Source: Halomontanus rarus
Lineage (GTDB): Archaea > Halobacteriota > Halobacteria > Halobacteriales > Natrialbaceae
NCBI RefSeq assembly: GCF_017357405.1
Contig: NZ_CP071597.1
Location: 1,116,001 to 1,180,000, forward strand
Direction of reading: 5' to 3'
DNA length: 64,000 nucleotides
A program made the position numbers and the translations under genes. This document shows positions 8,984-16,621 of the stretch, one piece after another; position 1 is the stretch's first letter; every line of letters starts with the position of its first letter. Below the pieces are notes generated by a model. It searched no databases, was not told where the DNA came from, and saw only the letters and a program-made list of their open reading frames with translations.

Positions 8984-9361
8984 ATGACGGTGGACGACGT
9001 CTGCGACCACCCCGTCGGTCGCCCCGACGCGGTGAGTGACGACGTTTTCACCGCCATGCAACACCGCCATCGCCGGTACACGCTCTACTTTCTCCTCGAG
9101 CACGATTCGACCTCGCTCACCGAACTGACGGACATCGTCACTGGGTGGACGCACGTCGGCGAGTACGGGATGGTCGGTCGGGCCGACTGGAAACGGATTT
9201 ACACGACACTGCTCCACCAGCACCTCCCGATGCTCGAGGATGCGGACCTGCTCGTGTTCGACCGAAACGAGGGGTCGATCGAGCGGACGGAGTGGTCCGA
9301 CCCGCTCTTTCGAATCGTTCGGTTAACTCACAACGCGGAGACCAACGTCCATGCCGGTTGA
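8984..9361 (+). CDS. DUF7344-like winged-helix regulator
   Basis: 125 residues. The core (VFTAMQHRHRRYTLYFLLEH, then WKRIYTTLLHQHLPMLEDAD and LLVFDRN) is the haloarchaeal winged-helix arrangement annotated DUF7344: a recognition segment followed by the HLP-x-L motif and a beta wing. These proteins are presumed transcription regulators. It heads a run of three signalling-type genes on the plus strand, followed by a DICT-domain protein and a second winged-helix protein of this type. Confidence 0.7.
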   Translation: MTVDDVCDHPVGRPDAVSDDVFTAMQHRHRRYTLYFLLEHDSTSLTELTDIVTGWTHVGEYGMVGRADWKRIYTTLLHQHLPMLEDADLLVFDRNEGSIERTEWSDPLFRIVRLTHNAETNVHAG

Positions 9362-9505
9362 GTTGTCCACCGATGGCCGACGCGGGTCGCCACCATCTCC
9401 CCTGCAGTCGAGCGAACCGCAGCGGCGTTCGACACGGCGACGGGACGGGGCACGGACCGAGATCGACAGCGAATCGACGACCGGAGCGGTGACCGACTCG
9501 AACCC

Positions 9506-10216
9506 ATGACCTTCGCGGACATCCTCGCCGACGTCGAGGATCGACGACGGACGCTGGTCGTCTACTCGAGCGTCGACCGTCCGGAGATCCTCGACCGGTT
9601 TACGTTCCGGAACGTCACCGTCGAACGCCGATCGCTTCCCGGTGAGACGGCTCAGGGGTTCGCCGTGGTCCGTAACGACGAATTCGTCGGTTCGATCGGA
9701 CTCGAGGAACTACAACTGCTTCTCGAGCCCCCGTTCGCCCCGCCCTGGGACGAGACCATCATCGGAGAGGCCTACTGCGCACTGTATGAACTGCTGGACG
9801 ACATCCTGTTCACCTCGCTCGACCGCCGCCAGTTACTCGGTGCGAGCCGGGAGATCGAGAACCGAGCCTGGCACGTCGGCTCGGGAACGCTCCGCGCCGG
9901 CTTTCAGCGGTTTTCGGCGCTCGAAACGCAACTGCCGGTCTACACGCGCCTCGCTCGTGAGACCGACCTCGAGATCCACGTCTACAGCAAAGACGAGTGG
10001 AAGCCGGCGTCGTCGCCCGGATTCGCCTATTACGGGGACTCACACGAGGATATCGGTCGATTCTGGTTTCTCTCGTTCGACGGCGGCGGGGACGACAGGC
10101 AGATGGGGGCTCTCCTGGCCGAAGAACGGACGCCGGACGAGTTCGTCGGGTTCTGGACCTACGATCCCGAGCTCGTCGCCGAGCTTTCGCGGACCGTTCG
10201 AGATCTATCCAGTTGA
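9506..10216 (+). CDS. DICT sensory domain protein
   Basis: 236 residues, MTFADILADVEDRRRTLVVY onward, matching the DICT domain found with diguanylate cyclases and two-component proteins and abundant as stand-alone proteins in haloarchaea. Typical phrases are the early strand TLVVYSS and the central FQRFSALETQLPVYTRLA; the C-terminal strand FWFLSFDGGGDDRQMGALLA is followed by FVGFWTYDPELVAEL. Thought to sense an unknown signal, perhaps light-related. Placed between two DUF7344-like genes, which suggests a sensor with dedicated regulators. No transmembrane segment. Confidence 0.8.
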   Translation: MTFADILADVEDRRRTLVVYSSVDRPEILDRFTFRNVTVERRSLPGETAQGFAVVRNDEFVGSIGLEELQLLLEPPFAPPWDETIIGEAYCALYELLDDILFTSLDRRQLLGASREIENRAWHVGSGTLRAGFQRFSALETQLPVYTRLARETDLEIHVYSKDEWKPASSPGFAYYGDSHEDIGRFWFLSFDGGGDDRQMGALLAEERTPDEFVGFWTYDPELVAELSRTVRDLSS

Positions 10217-10322
10217 GACGGAAACCCAGCGAGTCGGTCGCCAACGCACGAATCCAGCGTCGACCCGCGACACGGTTTCGCGAACCGCCGGCTCGTCGAG
10301 ACCGCGGGCCGAGAGAGGCGGA

Positions 10323-10336
10323 CCAAAACATTTTGG
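10323..10336 (+). promoter_or_regulatory. 14-bp palindrome upstream of the second DUF7344-like gene
   Basis: Perfect CCAAAA-CA-TTTTGG inverted repeat ending 38 bp before the ATG at 10375. It sits at or just upstream of where a TATA element would lie, so a bound protein could activate or block initiation. Operator role is inferred. Confidence 0.4.
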
Positions 10337-10374
10337 GGTAACTGTTGTCCGAATGCGTGATCGTCTCATAGTAT

Positions 10375-10788
10375 ATGATCTCTGAGCAGTCTCACTCGGA
10401 AACGCTGGACGCCACGTACACACTGTTGTCCGACTCCCGACGTCGTCACCTCCTCTATTGTCTGGGAGACGATAGTCAGATGACGACCGAGGACCTGTCG
10501 CTGGAAATCGCGGCGCAGGAACGCGACGTCTCGACCGAAGCCGTTCACGAGGACGACCGCAAACGGGTCGAAATCACGCTCGTCCACACGCACCTTCCAC
10601 GCCTCACGGATCACGATGTTCTCGAGGTCGATTCCGAGACCGGCGACGTCACGACCGCCGAGCGCTTCGCCGAGATTCGTCCCTTCGTCGAGCGTGCGCG
10701 AACGATCGAACTGGGCGAGAACGCGACGAACGACACGATGGACCGCTCGGAGCGTCCCGCCGACGGAGAACGTCCGTTCTCCGACTGA
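10375..10788 (+). CDS. DUF7344-like winged-helix regulator
   Basis: 137 residues. The pattern LLSDSRRRHLLYCLGDDSQM, then RKRVEITLVHTHLPRLTDHD and VLEVDSETGD, is the same winged-helix core as the gene at 8984, with an acidic C-terminal tail (DRSERPADGERPFSD). No membrane segment, so probably a soluble regulator. A perfect palindrome lies upstream. Its pairing with the DICT gene suggests a common signalling task; the target is unknown. Confidence 0.75.
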   Translation: MISEQSHSETLDATYTLLSDSRRRHLLYCLGDDSQMTTEDLSLEIAAQERDVSTEAVHEDDRKRVEITLVHTHLPRLTDHDVLEVDSETGDVTTAERFAEIRPFVERARTIELGENATNDTMDRSERPADGERPFSD

Positions 10789-11020
10789 CCGAGCGGAAGA
10801 CGCGATCAGTTCTCCAGACCACGTTTCTGACTCGGGTCGACGCGTTTTCGTCTCGGCTCGCAGCGATTTCACTCGAGATCCGACCCGGCACTGACACGCT
10901 GACTCGGTGCCGTCGCGCACAGACAAACTGATCCTCGACGACGACCGATCCCCCCCCTTCCAGACGCGTGCAGGCACTACCGCTTTTTACGAACGCCAAC
11001 TATCCTGCGTGGAGTGAATC

Positions 11021-11464
11021 ATGAGTAATACACCAACCGACACGGAAACGAACCGCACTACCGGAACCGATCGGACCCGTAATACCCTCAACACGGACGT
11101 AATGCAGTGGGTGAGTGCCCTCGCCGCGCTGATCGGACTGTACGTCGTCGCCTCGCCGTTCATCTTCGAGGCCACGGAGACGGCGATCTGGAACGACACG
11201 CTCGTCGGGACGGGAATCTTCGTGCTCGCGGGGTACAACTTCGTCCGGCTCTCGAGGGATCGACTGGCCAGCGTCGGCATCGCCTCGCTGACGGTCCTGC
11301 TCGGACTGTGGTTGGTCGTTGCCCCCGCCGTCATCGAGATGGGAAGTAACGAACTCGCGACCGGGACCGCCGTATCCGGCTTGCTCGTCGCTGCCCTCTC
11401 GGCGTACAACGCCTACGCCAACAGCAGGGCCGACACGCCCGAGCGAACTGGGACCCGTGCCTGA
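11021..11464 (+). CDS. SPW repeat membrane protein
   Basis: 147 residues with about four transmembrane helices arranged as two repeats. Each repeat begins with a W/L-rich helix and a variant of the SPW motif (VVASPFIFEA; LVVAPAVIEM). Hydrophilic Thr/Asp-rich N-terminus (residues 1-24) and short charged C-terminus. The SPW family is widespread in haloarchaea and bacteria, without an established function. Monocistronic. Confidence 0.78.
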   Translation: MSNTPTDTETNRTTGTDRTRNTLNTDVMQWVSALAALIGLYVVASPFIFEATETAIWNDTLVGTGIFVLAGYNFVRLSRDRLASVGIASLTVLLGLWLVVAPAVIEMGSNELATGTAVSGLLVAALSAYNAYANSRADTPERTGTRA

Positions 11465-11717
11465 TCTGTCGGGCACCCCTCCGACGCGACCACTCTTTTG
11501 TTCGATAGACGAGCATCTCGAACGCGACGGTGAGATCGTTGAATTCGACGGCATCGAGAAGCATTTCCGACACTCTCTTCTGGAGTCGACCCTCGAGTTC
11601 GCCAGTTCGTCGCGCGACCGCAGGCGTCGCCGACTCGAACGGAAGACGAGAGACGAGCGGACGCATTCGATTCGCGTCCGTTCACCGTCGCTCCGTTCGT
11701 CACGAAACTGGAAAGAA

Positions 11718-11788
11718 TGCGCCGGCCGGGATTTGAACCCGGGCCATGAGCTTGGAAGGCTCAGGTCCTGCCACTAGACCACCGGCGC
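11718..11788 (-). tRNA. tRNA-Gly(TCC)
   Basis: 71-nt cloverleaf. The 7-bp acceptor stem GCGCCGG/CCGGCGC carries discriminator A; the D-arm contains AGTGGCAG, the anticodon stem is TGAGC/GCTCA with loop CTTCCAA (anticodon TCC), and the T-arm is CCGGG-TTCAAAT-CCCGG. CCA is not encoded. No intron. Confidence 0.95.
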
Positions 11789-11860
11789 GAGCACTTCGTC
11801 GTCCGTCTCGAGTCCCGCCGGACCGGACACCGGCCGGCGAGATCGGCGCACGTCACGAAG

Positions 11861-12601
11861 TCACTCTCTTCTTTTCGGCGTTCGCTTAAGGGAGTTTCTG
11901 TTTTCGTCCGCCGTGACGTCGGCGTAACAGTTTCCGCTCGAGAGTTCCAGTCGCTCCGTTTCGAGGGCGCTGGCCTCGAGATCGGCCGCGAACTCCGCGG
12001 GCGTGTAGATGTGGTAGAAGCGATCGACCCGTTCGCCGCCGGGGAGGGTCCACTCGACGGTGGTGTCGAAGCCCTCGCTTCCGTCGTCGTCGGCCGCGTC
12101 TCCACCCTCGATCGGATGGCCGTCTCCGTCGTACTCCGCGAATCGGTCGTGGGCGGTGCTCCAAGCGCTGACGAGCGCTCGTCCGTCGGTCGTCAACACG
12201 CGTTCGAGTTCGTCCAGACTCGCGATCCGGGCCTCGCGCGTCGGGAGGTGGTGCAGCGTGGCGACGTAGACAGCGAGATCCACCGCGTCGCGCTCGAGCG
12301 GGAGCTGTGCGCAGTCGCCCTGAACGAGCTCGAGGCGGCCGGCGAACCCGCGGTCCGCCGCGCGGGCCCGACCGGTCTCGAGCAGCCCCCGGCTGATGTC
12401 GAGGCCGACGACTCGGTCGGTGCGTGCGGTCAGCAGTTCGGCGTGCCGGCAGTTGCCACAGCCGAGGTCGAGGCCGACTGCGCCGCCCTCGACGCGGTCG
12501 ACGAACGCCTCGACCTCCGGCCAGGCGTACTCGCGCGTCGAGGCGAAGTGGGTCGCGATGCGGTCGTAGGTGTCGCGGACGTCGACGCGCCGGTTGGTCA
12601 T
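11861..12601 (-). CDS. Class I SAM-dependent methyltransferase (Trm9-like)
   Basis: 246 residues from MTNRRVDVRDTYDRIATHF. Motif I GLDLGCGNCRHAELL binds S-adenosylmethionine; VVGLDIS (motif II acid), LVQGDCAQLPLE (motif III) and VYVATLHHLP (motif IV) follow. The order and the YDRIATHF-STR start resemble eukaryotic Trm9-type tRNA wobble-uridine methyltransferases and their archaeal homologues; the substrate is not provable here. The C-terminus is Lys/Arg-rich (NSLKRTPKRRE), compatible with RNA binding. The frame is open further upstream but would run into the permease gene, so ATG 12601 is preferred. Confidence 0.82.
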   Translation of the reverse strand: MTNRRVDVRDTYDRIATHFASTREYAWPEVEAFVDRVEGGAVGLDLGCGNCRHAELLTARTDRVVGLDISRGLLETGRARAADRGFAGRLELVQGDCAQLPLERDAVDLAVYVATLHHLPTREARIASLDELERVLTTDGRALVSAWSTAHDRFAEYDGDGHPIEGGDAADDDGSEGFDTTVEWTLPGGERVDRFYHIYTPAEFAADLEASALETERLELSSGNCYADVTADENRNSLKRTPKRRE

Positions 12602-12810
12602 CGTCTCGAGGTGGTCGCCCGGATCGCAAAAGCGTTCGGAAGGCCGTCGACGACGAGAGCGCGAGGAGATCGGTCCGTACGTTCGACACCGAGCCCGATT
12701 GTCGATCGAATCAATTCGGAAGACGGAAGGTACGACTATCGATCTGAACGTCGTAATCCGGAGCGTACTCGAGGCGGGTGAGAACGATCGTGTGTTCCGA
12801 TCGACCGGTT

Positions 12811-13635
12811 CTACTCGCCACCGGCGTGACTGATTTCTCGCAGTTGCTCGGCGTCGGTAAAGACGTACTTGCCGATAAGCAGGCTGCTCGTCATACTCGT
12901 CAGCCCGCCGGCACCGAAGATCATCGCCATGATAACGAACTGGTACAGAGCCGCGTAGATCGGGTTCTCTCCGGCGAGGATCATTCCCGCCATGATTCCT
13001 GGAATCCACACCCAACCCAGACTTTTCAGCGAATCGATGACGGGAATGAGCGACGCCTGGACCCCCGTTTCGACGTGGTGGGAGATGACCGCGGCGGGCG
13101 GTGCGCCGAGGGCTAATCCGGCTTCGATCTCCGCCCGATTCGATTCGATCTCGCTTTTGAATCGGTCGAGCGCCAGCGAGTTGATCTGCATCGCGTTTGC
13201 GATGATCATGCTTCCGACGGGGACCAGATTTCGAACGGTCGCTTCGATCGCACCCGCGAAGGTCATCGTCACGATCACGATCCCCGAACCGGAGACGATG
13301 GCGAAGAAGGATACCCTGACGACTCCCGGCAATCCCTCACCCCGATTCTTCGAGATCCACGTCGCCCCGCCCATCATGAACAGTAAGATGACGCCGCTCC
13401 AGACGAAATCGACCGTCAGCAGGAGGCCGACGATCATTCCCATGGCGACGATCTGGACGAGTCCCCGTACGAGCGCGACGCCGAGTTCGCGCTCGAGTGC
13501 CAGCCCTCGAAACCGCGAGAGTCCGACGACGAGTGCTGCGAGTATCGATGCGGCGCCGACTTGGACCAGCCCGGTGAGGAGAACCGGGTCGCGAAACTGG
13601 TCGAGAAGGTCCGACAGTGGGGTGAGGTCGATCAC
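12811..13635 (-). CDS. fetB: FetB/UPF0014-family ABC transporter permease
   Basis: 274 residues, about seven transmembrane helices. Family marks are VALVRGLVQIVAMG, the cytoplasmic ISKNRGEGLPG loop, PVGSMIIANAMQINSLALDR, and the coupling-helix region IEAGLALGAPPAA. This is the UPF0014 family, whose E. coli member FetB (YbbM) with FetA is implicated in iron export and peroxide resistance. Overlaps the ATPase gene by 4 bp (ATGA), so the two are translated together. Substrate is inferred from family only. Confidence 0.85.
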   Translation of the reverse strand: MIDLTPLSDLLDQFRDPVLLTGLVQVGAASILAALVVGLSRFRGLALERELGVALVRGLVQIVAMGMIVGLLLTVDFVWSGVILLFMMGGATWISKNRGEGLPGVVRVSFFAIVSGSGIVIVTMTFAGAIEATVRNLVPVGSMIIANAMQINSLALDRFKSEIESNRAEIEAGLALGAPPAAVISHHVETGVQASLIPVIDSLKSLGWVWIPGIMAGMILAGENPIYAALYQFVIMAMIFGAGGLTSMTSSLLIGKYVFTDAEQLREISHAGGE

Positions 13636-14294
13636 GCGAGCACCTGCGAAACGGAGCCGACGCGAACCGTTCGTCCATCACGGAGTTTCAGGACGCGATC
13701 ACCGATTCGACGGGCTTGCGCTTCGTCGTGGGTAACGAGAACGATGGAGACGTCGAGTTCGGTCAACAGTCTCTCGACTCGCGCCTCGGACGCCGAGTCG
13801 AGGCTCGCCGTCGGTTCGTCGAGCAACAGTACCTCCGGGTCGTTCAGAAGCGTCCGTGCGATGGCGACGCGCTGTTTTTCACCCCCCGAGAGATCCGCAA
13901 CGTCGCGGTCAGCGTATCCACCGAGACCGAGTCGCTCCAGCGTGCGTGTGGCCCGCTCTTCGTCGATCGACTCGCCTCGAAGCGAGAGCCCTCGGGTGAC
14001 GTTTTCGAAGACCGTTCCCGGGACGAGTGCTGGATCCTGGGGTACGAGACCGACGCGAACACGAAGCTCACGAGGTGGCAGTTCGCGGTAGTCCGTGCCG
14101 TCTATATACACCGTTCCGCCAGTCGGTTCGTCGAGTCGATTGAGCAGACGAAGTAACGACGTCTTCCCGGAACCGGAGGGCCCGACGATGACGAAAACCT
14201 CGCCCGGATCGATGGACACTGAGACGCTCTCGAGGAGCGTCTCTTCCCCGACGACGCGAGTGAGATTTTCGGTTTCGATCGTTGGCGGTATCAT
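13632..14294 (-). CDS. fetA: ABC transporter ATP-binding protein, FetA-like
   Basis: 220 residues. Walker A GPSGSGKTSLLRLLNRL, Q-loop LVPQDPALVPG, signature LSGGEKQRVAIARTL, Walker B VLLLDEPTASLD and H-loop LVTHDEAQA are all intact. First gene of the two-gene unit with the UPF0014 permease (4-bp overlap), the standard fetAB arrangement. No iron-box-like palindrome was noticed before its ATG, unlike the ABC gene at 19342. Confidence 0.88.
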   Translation of the reverse strand: MIPPTIETENLTRVVGEETLLESVSVSIDPGEVFVIVGPSGSGKTSLLRLLNRLDEPTGGTVYIDGTDYRELPPRELRVRVGLVPQDPALVPGTVFENVTRGLSLRGESIDEERATRTLERLGLGGYADRDVADLSGGEKQRVAIARTLLNDPEVLLLDEPTASLDSASEARVERLLTELDVSIVLVTHDEAQARRIGDRVLKLRDGRTVRVGSVSQVLA

Positions 14295-14518
14295 AGGGAT
14301 ACTCCGGTGTCACCACCCAAAACATCCGCGTCTGGCCGCGAGACAGATATTCGGAGCGGTACTCTGAGAATCGAACGCCCGTCCGAATTCGGTCCGTTTT
14401 CGGGTGGGATATGGGAAGCACTCGAGGACGCGTAACTCTAACAGCGGAAAACGAGAGTGGTCACTGTCGGTCAGTAGCCGGGATCGGAACCGATTTGGCC
14501 GGACCGCGAATCTCCCGT

Positions 14519-16621
14519 TCAGACGACGACCGCGAACAGGAGGACGGCCACGGCGACCATGACGGCGGCGTGTTTCGCTCCCGCCTTCACGTCGCCGGTA
14601 CTCAACTGGCCGGCGATGAACCCCGAGGTGAACCCCTGGACGAGCGTCGCGTGGTAGAACAACAGCGTGTAGGTCGCCGCGTCCACCTCTCCGACGCCGC
14701 CGAATCCGCTGGTATCGCCCATCCCACCCATCTCCGTGCCGACCGACTCCGTCGGCATGTTCGGCAGCAGGTACGCCGAGAGTACGGCGACGATGAAAAT
14801 GAAGACCAGAAACGAGACGTAGACGACGACCATGTACTCGAGCATCCCCTGTCTGCGCTCCCGTTGCAGTCGGCGGTCGGCACTCGCCTGTCGAGCGCCG
14901 ATCCGTAACACCGTCGAGAGGTTCCCGCTGGCGTTCATCGCCGCCGAGAGCAGCGTCACGACGCGAGCCGTCGTCCGGGTCCGCACGCGGGATTCGAACC
15001 GACGGAGGGCCGTCTCGAGGTCGGCACCCCACCGCATGTCCGCCCACAGACGGTCGAGTTCGGCGTCGAGGGGACCCAGATCCGACCCGCGGACGTGATC
15101 GATCGCGGTGACGATCGGCATACCGGCCTCGTTGACGCTCGCGAGGCGCTCGAGTAAGTCCGGGACGGCGGCTTCGATCGCGTCGACGCGATAGCGGTGG
15201 ATCTCGTAGACCAGTGCGAACGTCGCGAGGACGAACAGCGCGGCGAGTGCGATCGTATCGTCGACGGCCGCGAGTTCGAGGCCGCCGCCGGCGGTCGCGC
15301 TGAGCCGCCAGAGGACAGCACCCGCTGCGAGCGGTATCGTGAGCCCCAGCAGCCACGTCGGACGCTCGAGGATCGTCTCCACGGGCGTCCCGATCCGGGT
15401 GCGGATCGTCCGGAACCGACGGTACAGTTGGACGCGGTCGATATTGCGGGTCGCCGTCGTCGAGGCGCGGGCGGAGCCGACGCCGCCGTCGGTTCGCGCT
15501 TCCCCCGCCGTCTCGAGGACCGACGACATGCGCCTCTCGACGTCGGTCTTCGGGTTCTCGACGTCCGTTCGCCCGGGATCGATCGCGTCGGTGACCGTAC
15601 TGAGGTAGACCACGAACGCCAGGTTGCCGAGGGGGAGGACGACGTAGACGAGCGCCTGCAACGGCTCGAGCGTGTCGCCGATGGAGAACCCGATGACGAC
15701 GAGGATGGTGATCAGAAACAGCGGGCCGGCGACGAGCACCGTCACGTACGCCTCCGCGAGCGTCGCCAGCAGGTCGAGCATGCTCTCCTGTTGCGATTCG
15801 GCTTCCTCCCGGTAGTCGTGGTACTGGCGCTCGAGGAACGTCGACAGGCTGTGTCCGCTCTGGAGCACGCTCACGAGGTTCTCGGAGAATTCGCGGAACT
15901 GCGGGCTCGCGGTTCGACGGCCCATGGTCTGGACGGCCGTGACGACGTCCATCCCGAAGGTGTCCACGTTCCGGACGGCGACGTCGAACTCAGCGGCAGC
16001 CGTTCCGTAGGTATCGCTGTTGTCGGCGACGATGCGGACGATCCGGGGGAACTCCATGCCGCTGCGCGAGAGGGCGTAAACGAACGCGACGGTCCCCGGG
16101 AGCGTCGCCTCGATCCGGCGCGCACGGTTGCTCGCGACGTGGGAGGGGTACCACCAGCGGAGCCAGTAGGTCCCGCCGCCGGTCGCCACGCCGAGCGTGA
16201 GTCCCGAAGAGCACAGCAAGACGGCCAACTCGAGGGCCGACAGCGAGGGGACGCCGCCGAGGTTCGCGAGGAACGCGAGCGCGCTCGGGAGCGACTCGCG
16301 CATGATCTCGGGACTGATCGAAAGGACCGCGAGTCCCAGCCAGATGACGTAGATCCCGAGAACGCTGCCGACGACGGCGAACAGCCCCGCGTAGAGGAGC
16401 GTCTTCGAGCCGTACTCGCGGTAGGTTCGCGGCACGTGCGCGGCCTGGAGCGCGGCCTGTCGGTCGGGATGTTCGCTCCGAAACGCGTCGACGTAGTCGC
16501 CGAAGAGGCCGATCGCTGCGTGAGTGAGCGCGCGGTCGGCGCCGTCGTGGTACCGCGCGACCGCGATGGGAACGAGCAGTGCGAGTGCGAACACCAGCGG
16601 GAGGACTGTCGCCGGTGTCAT
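14519..16621 (-). CDS. Type IV pilus assembly membrane protein PilC/TadC-like (T2SSF)
   Basis: 700 residues with two type II secretion F domains. The first (about 165-310) contains FVYALSRSGMEFPRIVRIVA and the platform sequence YHDYREEAESQQESM; the second (about 480-630) contains AVPDLLERLASVNEAGMPIV. Hydrophobic helix clusters lie around residues 1-20, 70-150, 290-340, 430-470 and 610-700. It forms the membrane platform on which the PilB motor drives pilin assembly. The ATG overlaps the stop of pilB by 4 bp. No pilin genes with class III signal peptides are nearby in this window. Confidence 0.87.
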   Translation of the reverse strand: MTPATVLPLVFALALLVPIAVARYHDGADRALTHAAIGLFGDYVDAFRSEHPDRQAALQAAHVPRTYREYGSKTLLYAGLFAVVGSVLGIYVIWLGLAVLSISPEIMRESLPSALAFLANLGGVPSLSALELAVLLCSSGLTLGVATGGGTYWLRWWYPSHVASNRARRIEATLPGTVAFVYALSRSGMEFPRIVRIVADNSDTYGTAAAEFDVAVRNVDTFGMDVVTAVQTMGRRTASPQFREFSENLVSVLQSGHSLSTFLERQYHDYREEAESQQESMLDLLATLAEAYVTVLVAGPLFLITILVVIGFSIGDTLEPLQALVYVVLPLGNLAFVVYLSTVTDAIDPGRTDVENPKTDVERRMSSVLETAGEARTDGGVGSARASTTATRNIDRVQLYRRFRTIRTRIGTPVETILERPTWLLGLTIPLAAGAVLWRLSATAGGGLELAAVDDTIALAALFVLATFALVYEIHRYRVDAIEAAVPDLLERLASVNEAGMPIVTAIDHVRGSDLGPLDAELDRLWADMRWGADLETALRRFESRVRTRTTARVVTLLSAAMNASGNLSTVLRIGARQASADRRLQRERRQGMLEYMVVVYVSFLVFIFIVAVLSAYLLPNMPTESVGTEMGGMGDTSGFGGVGEVDAATYTLLFYHATLVQGFTSGFIAGQLSTGDVKAGAKHAAVMVAVAVLLFAVVV

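Noticed and set aside
11465..11717. Protein-like stretches on either strand between the SPW gene and tRNA-Gly
   Set aside because: Plus-strand reading lacks a start codon; minus-strand reading has a Met but an Arg-rich C-terminus and no known family. May be a relic, but not supportable as a gene.
12602..13015. N-terminal extension of the methyltransferase to 384 residues
   Set aside because: It overlaps the UPF0014 permease gene and encodes basic, non-protein-like sequence; MTNRRVDVRDTYDR is a natural start.
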